Shown here one piece after another: positions 60,535 through 64,000 of a stretch of DNA of 64,000 bases. The DNA comes from RGIG3701 sp031553595. GTDB taxonomy: Bacteria; Planctomycetota; Planctomycetia; Pirellulales; Thermoguttaceae. Both the position numbers and the translations under genes were made by a program. Where the stretch lies: NCBI GenBank assembly GCA_031553595.1, contig JAVBLI010000023.1:48619-112618 (forward strand). The letters are read 5' to 3'. Position 1 is the first letter of the stretch. Each line of letters opens with the position of its first letter. The notes beneath the pieces are model-generated. The model saw only the letters and a list, made by a program, of their open reading frames with translations, searched no databases and was not told the DNA's origin.

Positions 60535-62625
60535 TTACCAGTTCAGCTCCGTCGCCTCTTCCCAGTGCTCGTAAAGCGTTTGGAGTACCGCCTGCTCCTG
60601 CAGCTGCTCGGCCTGGAGACGCTTCACCTGCTCCCCGTCGCGGAGCACGGCCGGGTCTTGAAGCTGCCGCTCGATTTCCTTCACGAGCGTCTCGCGGATG
60701 AAGATTTCATCCTCGAGCTCGACGACTTTGCGGTACGGGTACTTCCGCTTCTTTTTCGGCTTGTCCTTCGCCTCGGCTTCCGGTTTCGCTGATTTTTCAT
60801 CGGAAACAGCCGATGTTTCGGCCGGCGGCAGCGGTTTTCTGCCGGATTTTTTGAGGTTCGACTGTTTCCACAGGTCATCTTTCGCGGAGGCTTTTTCCTG
60901 CTTGCCATTTTTTACAGGCGGAGCGTTTTTCGCCACCGGGGCATTTTTCGCAGGCGTCGACATGTTTTTCGCGGGCGCAGCCACGCTTTTTGTTACCGCT
61001 GCATTCCCGCCGGTGGATTTTGCGAACGCCGCCGACTGCACCCACTGCTGGTAATTCCCCGGGAAAACCCGCATGCCGCCGGGCTCCATGATCAGCAGGT
61101 GCGTCGCGACCTGGTTGATGAAATAGCGGTCGTGGCTGACGAAAAGCACGGTGCCCTCGAACTTCTGGATGGTTTTCTCCAGGGCTTCGCGGGCCCAGAG
61201 GTCGAGGTGGTTCGTGGGTTCGTCGAGCACGAGGAAGTTGGCGTTCTCGGCCGAGAGTCTCGCCATGGCCACCCGGCAGCGCTCGCCGCCAGAGAGGCTT
61301 TCGACTTTTTGGAAAACCATGTCGCCGGTGATGCCGAAGCGTGCGCAGAGACTTCGCCGGGTGGGTTCGTCCATTTCCCGCCCGCCGGACGGCCGCACGG
61401 CATCCACCGCCAGAGAGTCGCTGGCGACGGACTCCAACTGCTGGTCGAAATACCCGACTTTCACGCCCTGGCCCAGCGCGATCCGCCCCGCGTCGGGCGA
61501 GAGTTGGGCTACGAGGCATTTCAGCAGCGTCGATTTTCCGCAGCCGTTGGGGCCGATGAGCCCCCAGCGCTGGCCGCGCTCGACGTCAAAGGTCACGTGT
61601 TCGAAAAGCGGCTTGCCGGGAATGAATCCTTTCGTCACGTCTTTCGCCCGCACGACCATGTCCCCGGAACGCTCGGCCGGCGGCAGCCCCATCGGCGGCG
61701 TGGCGATTTCCCGCGGCGGGTCTACACGCTCGATCCGCTCCAGCTTCTTCCGCCGGTCCTCGGCCTGGGCGGCCTTCATCCCGTAATGATTTCGCCGGAT
61801 GAAATCCTCCATTTTCGCGATTTCTTCCGTCTGCTTCTCCCACGTCCGCCGCTCGACCAGCAGCCGCTCCTCCTTCTGGCGGAGGTACGCGGAAAAATTG
61901 CCCGCGTAGGAATCCACCGTCCCGTGCAGCAGCTCCAGCGTCCGATTCGTGACCTTATCCAGAAAATACCGGTCGTGGCTGACGACGATCACCGCCGCGT
62001 CCGATTCCGCCAAAAACGTTTCCAGCCATTCGGTCGCCGCCAGATCGAGGTGGTTCGACGGCTCGTCCAGCAGCATCAGTTCCGGCTCCGCCAGCAGCAG
62101 CTTCGCCAGCATCAGACGGTTCTGCTCACCGCCGCTGAGTGCGGAAACGGGCGTCTTCATCTGGCTCTGGAGAAACCCCAGCCCCTCGAGCACCCGCTCC
62201 ACTTTATAGTCCAGGTTATACGCGTCCTGCCGCAAGAGCTCTTGCTGGAGATGGTCGAAACGGATCGCCAGCTTGTGCAATTCCTCCGCATCCCGCTCGA
62301 CGGCCATCGCCTCGGCCACCGCCTGAGCGTCGTGCTGGAGCGTGATCTGATCCGCCAGCGCATCATGGGCCTCCTCCCACAGCGTCCGCCCCGTATCCTC
62401 CGGCCGCTGCTCCAGATAACCCACCCGGATGCTGGGGTGAAACACGCACGTTCCCGCGTCCGCATCCTCTTTCCGGGCAAGGATTTTCATGATCGTGCTC
62501 TTCCCCGTCCCGTTCGGCCCGACCAGCCCGATCTTCTGCCCTGGATGGACATCAAACGTCACCCCCGCCAGCACGGGCTCGGGGCCATAATATTTCTTCA
62601 CGGAATCGACGGATAATAGAAGCAT
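60535..62625 (-). CDS. ABC-F family ATPase (Uup/EttA-like)
   Basis: The protein (696 residues from the ATG at 62625) has two ABC domains without membrane segments. Walker A motifs GPNGTGKST (about 38) and GPNGCGKST (about 350), signatures LSGGEQNRL and LSGGERCRV, and Walker B stretches with LLDEPSNHLD and VLDEPTNHLD are present. A Lys/Pro/Ala-rich linker and a C-terminal coiled coil (about 620-690) resemble Uup. ABC-F proteins act on stalled ribosomes. A longer frame to 62688 adds residues with no family match. There is no clear Shine-Dalgarno site. Confidence 0.9.
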   Translation of the reverse strand: MLLLSVDSVKKYYGPEPVLAGVTFDVHPGQKIGLVGPNGTGKSTIMKILARKEDADAGTCVFHPSIRVGYLEQRPEDTGRTLWEEAHDALADQITLQHDAQAVAEAMAVERDAEELHKLAIRFDHLQQELLRQDAYNLDYKVERVLEGLGFLQSQMKTPVSALSGGEQNRLMLAKLLLAEPELMLLDEPSNHLDLAATEWLETFLAESDAAVIVVSHDRYFLDKVTNRTLELLHGTVDSYAGNFSAYLRQKEERLLVERRTWEKQTEEIAKMEDFIRRNHYGMKAAQAEDRRKKLERIERVDPPREIATPPMGLPPAERSGDMVVRAKDVTKGFIPGKPLFEHVTFDVERGQRWGLIGPNGCGKSTLLKCLVAQLSPDAGRIALGQGVKVGYFDQQLESVASDSLAVDAVRPSGGREMDEPTRRSLCARFGITGDMVFQKVESLSGGERCRVAMARLSAENANFLVLDEPTNHLDLWAREALEKTIQKFEGTVLFVSHDRYFINQVATHLLIMEPGGMRVFPGNYQQWVQSAAFAKSTGGNAAVTKSVAAPAKNMSTPAKNAPVAKNAPPVKNGKQEKASAKDDLWKQSNLKKSGRKPLPPAETSAVSDEKSAKPEAEAKDKPKKKRKYPYRKVVELEDEIFIRETLVKEIERQLQDPAVLRDGEQVKRLQAEQLQEQAVLQTLYEHWEEATELNW

Positions 62626-62724
62626 GATTTCTAACGGCGTGTATGATTTCTGAAATGGCAGTGAATTAACAAAAAGACAAGGTACCATTATACCACAAGC
62701 GTGGGATTTTGCCAGTGTGGTGGG

Positions 62725-62753
62725 TTGAACGGGGATTTTGCGGGCAGTATAAT
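62725..62753 (+). promoter_or_regulatory. Sigma70-type promoter of the right-edge gene pair
   Basis: TTGAAC at 62725-62730 and a perfect TATAAT at 62748-62753 are 17 bp apart. It is about 100 nt before the 62853 start. Confidence 0.65.
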
Positions 62754-62852
62754 GAATTTAGGGAAAAATTTATACACCGCACACCGCCTGTTTAGCCGCG
62801 TCAGCGTGTACGGCGTAAGCCGTGGAGGCTCGACAAAACCAAATTTAAAAGC

Positions 62853-63410
62853 ATGTTTTTTCATTCAGGCAAATATCAAATCGAAATTGTTAGGGACGTT
62901 GACTACTCCCCGCGTTCGGCTGATAACGTCCACAACTATGATGTAAGCTATCACCACCTGATGCGAGAAGAAGGTACCGCCGTCTTCTTTGGGATTCGGG
63001 TCTTTCAAGACGATGCCCCGATTCGCAGTGCCGTTATTTATTCCAACGCTGCTTATTGTGGAATCAATGAACATTCTGTCATTATCGAAGAAGACCGCAT
63101 CGTGATAAGTTGCACCGACACGTTGTTCTGCCTCACGTTGCCGGAACTACAATTGTTGTGGGCTACGGCCGTCGACCCGGGGTGCTGTTTTGAAATCTTC
63201 AAGCATGGCGACGGTTATATCACCCACGGAGAACTGACCATTTCAAGAGTGAGTCACGAGGGGAGAATTTTATGGCAGCACCACGGTGGCGACATTTTTA
63301 CCAATTTAGATGGCACAAGCATATTTACCATTAACGATGATCATATTTATGCCACCGACTGGGCCGGCAATGAATACAAACTCGATTTTGATGGTAAATC
63401 ACTGGAATAG
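62853..63410 (+). CDS. Hypothetical protein, AT-richer than neighbours
   Basis: The 185-residue protein has no signal peptide, is acidic and beta-rich, and ends with segments (EGRILWQHHGGDIFT, DHIYATDWAGNEYKLDF) like blades of a PQQ/WD-type beta-propeller. Base and codon use differ from the GC-rich genes to the left, a sign of recent acquisition. The next gene starts 10 bp after its stop. Such small paired acidic proteins are common near polymorphic toxins, but no toxin is seen here. Function is unknown. Confidence 0.65.
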   Translation: MFFHSGKYQIEIVRDVDYSPRSADNVHNYDVSYHHLMREEGTAVFFGIRVFQDDAPIRSAVIYSNAAYCGINEHSVIIEEDRIVISCTDTLFCLTLPELQLLWATAVDPGCCFEIFKHGDGYITHGELTISRVSHEGRILWQHHGGDIFTNLDGTSIFTINDDHIYATDWAGNEYKLDFDGKSLE

Positions 63411-63419
63411 AAAGTGTAA

Positions 63420-64000
63420 ATGATGAAACGAATGATTGATTTTCAACTGTGGGAACCGAGTAAAAACATGGCATTTGGTGATCCAGCCAAAGGTACGAGC
63501 CTCATTCACTGGCATGCCCTGACGTTTGGCAGTTACTGCATGAATTTTGGCGACGCAACGCTGTTTCAACTTACGGAAGAATCGATGAACGCCCTAGGTG
63601 AACAGTATTTGTGCCCAGAGCGAAAAAGAACCCATTGGGACGACTATCAGATTTGGGCCGTGCTCAGCGACGACCTCAGCGATAAACTCTGGAATGTCGG
63701 TGAATCGCTGCCTGATGATTTTCGCAAGATCACGCGCTCTGCCGAAACAATCATGGCGTATACGGAAAAATGCGATGATTTCGATAGCGATTTATATGAA
63801 AAACTGGAAAATGAATTTCCTGAAGATTGTCCTGAAAGCGAGCAATGCTGGGAAGAAATATATACCCCCGCCACTTTAAAATTCCTGGTGGATGATTTTT
63901 TGAGACGGGCTAAATTTTTTAGCGGAATGCGTCGAAATAAAAAGGGTTATGGAAAATTTTCAATTGACGAACAAGCAGCTCGCGGCGTTGCGGGCGTTGC
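63420..64000 (+). CDS. Hypothetical protein, DUF5984-like, 3' end outside window
   Basis: The frame is open from ATG-ATG at 63420-63425 to the right edge, giving at least 193 residues. A start such as MIDFQLWEPSKN, then SLIHWHALTFGSYCMNFGD near residue 28, resembles the LHWFGLTDG pattern of DUF5984 proteins, but the match is loose. The rest is acidic and helical. Base composition is AT-rich like the preceding gene, with which it forms a likely operon. It could be an immunity-type or orphan protein; I do not assign a role. Confidence 0.6.
   Translation, partial: MMKRMIDFQLWEPSKNMAFGDPAKGTSLIHWHALTFGSYCMNFGDATLFQLTEESMNALGEQYLCPERKRTHWDDYQIWAVLSDDLSDKLWNVGESLPDDFRKITRSAETIMAYTEKCDDFDSDLYEKLENEFPEDCPESEQCWEEIYTPATLKFLVDDFLRRAKFFSGMRRNKKGYGKFSIDEQAARGVAGV

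Noticed and set aside
62701..62946. Plus-strand 81-codon frame overlapping the start of the 62853 gene
   Set aside because: It contains the promoter itself, has no family match and overlaps the better-supported frame.
1..64000. tRNA or rRNA genes
   Set aside because: No cloverleaf-like gene with a TTCGA loop and acceptor pairing, and no rRNA-like stretch, was recognised by eye; a covariance search could still find one.

Overview
The window looks like a chromosomal segment of a saccharolytic, probably anaerobic member of the PVC superphylum, most likely a planctomycete. The hints are many secreted glycosidase-like proteins, a giant PEP-CTERM repeat protein, a secretin-like C-terminal motif of planctomycete type (51.1 kb), a DUF900 hydrolase, an MFS-PlsC-acyl-ligase fusion, and L-rhamnose dissimilation ending in lactaldehyde reductases. 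The phylum call is inference. No rRNA, tRNA, CRISPR array or transposase gene was recognised.

Layout. 0-7 kb: secreted glycoside hydrolases and a DUF4432 sugar epimerase-like protein. 7-10 kb: an unknown secreted protein and its broken tandem copy. 9.9-18.5 kb (minus strand): a rhamnose cluster read in the order rhamnulokinase, rhamnulose-1-phosphate aldolase, sialate O-acetylesterase-like protein, MFS transporter, lactaldehyde reductase, a zinc-ribbon membrane protein, and a second lactaldehyde reductase. 18.5-23.5 kb: secreted small proteins and ankyrin proteins, again with broken tandem copies. 23.7-31.3 kb: a ManA-like protein, an unknown small membrane protein, the Aas-type fusion and an AmrS-type radical SAM enzyme. 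31.4-40.8 kb: housekeeping genes murB, an ftsQ-like gene, xylA, ybaK-like, an htpX-like/lemA pair, an SDR and tilS. 40.9-46.6 kb: a Tat-exported sugar-isomerase-like protein, lpd and a GH20-like protein. 47-60.4 kb: surface and secreted proteins (PEP-CTERM, DUF900, DUF4832, lectin-like, beta-helix/TPR lipoprotein, DUF4139). 60.5-62.6 kb: an ABC-F ATPase. 62.7-64 kb: an AT-richer pair of unknown genes running off the right edge.

The most unusual content is between the genes. Fourteen copies of a ~95-120 bp inverted-repeat element lie in intergenic gaps, mostly within about 20 bp of a stop codon. Two of them sit inside a larger ~175-180 bp element with its own terminal inverted repeats. At least ten gene boundaries carry short tandem repeats that are always 7 nt in period but differ in sequence from site to site, and one supplies both a stop and the next start codon. 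A ~20-nt palindrome family and a ~110-bp direct duplication add to this. Three tandem paralogue pairs each contain one intact and one frameshifted member, several frameshifts lying at or near homopolymers, so base-calling error has to be excluded before calling decay or phase variation.
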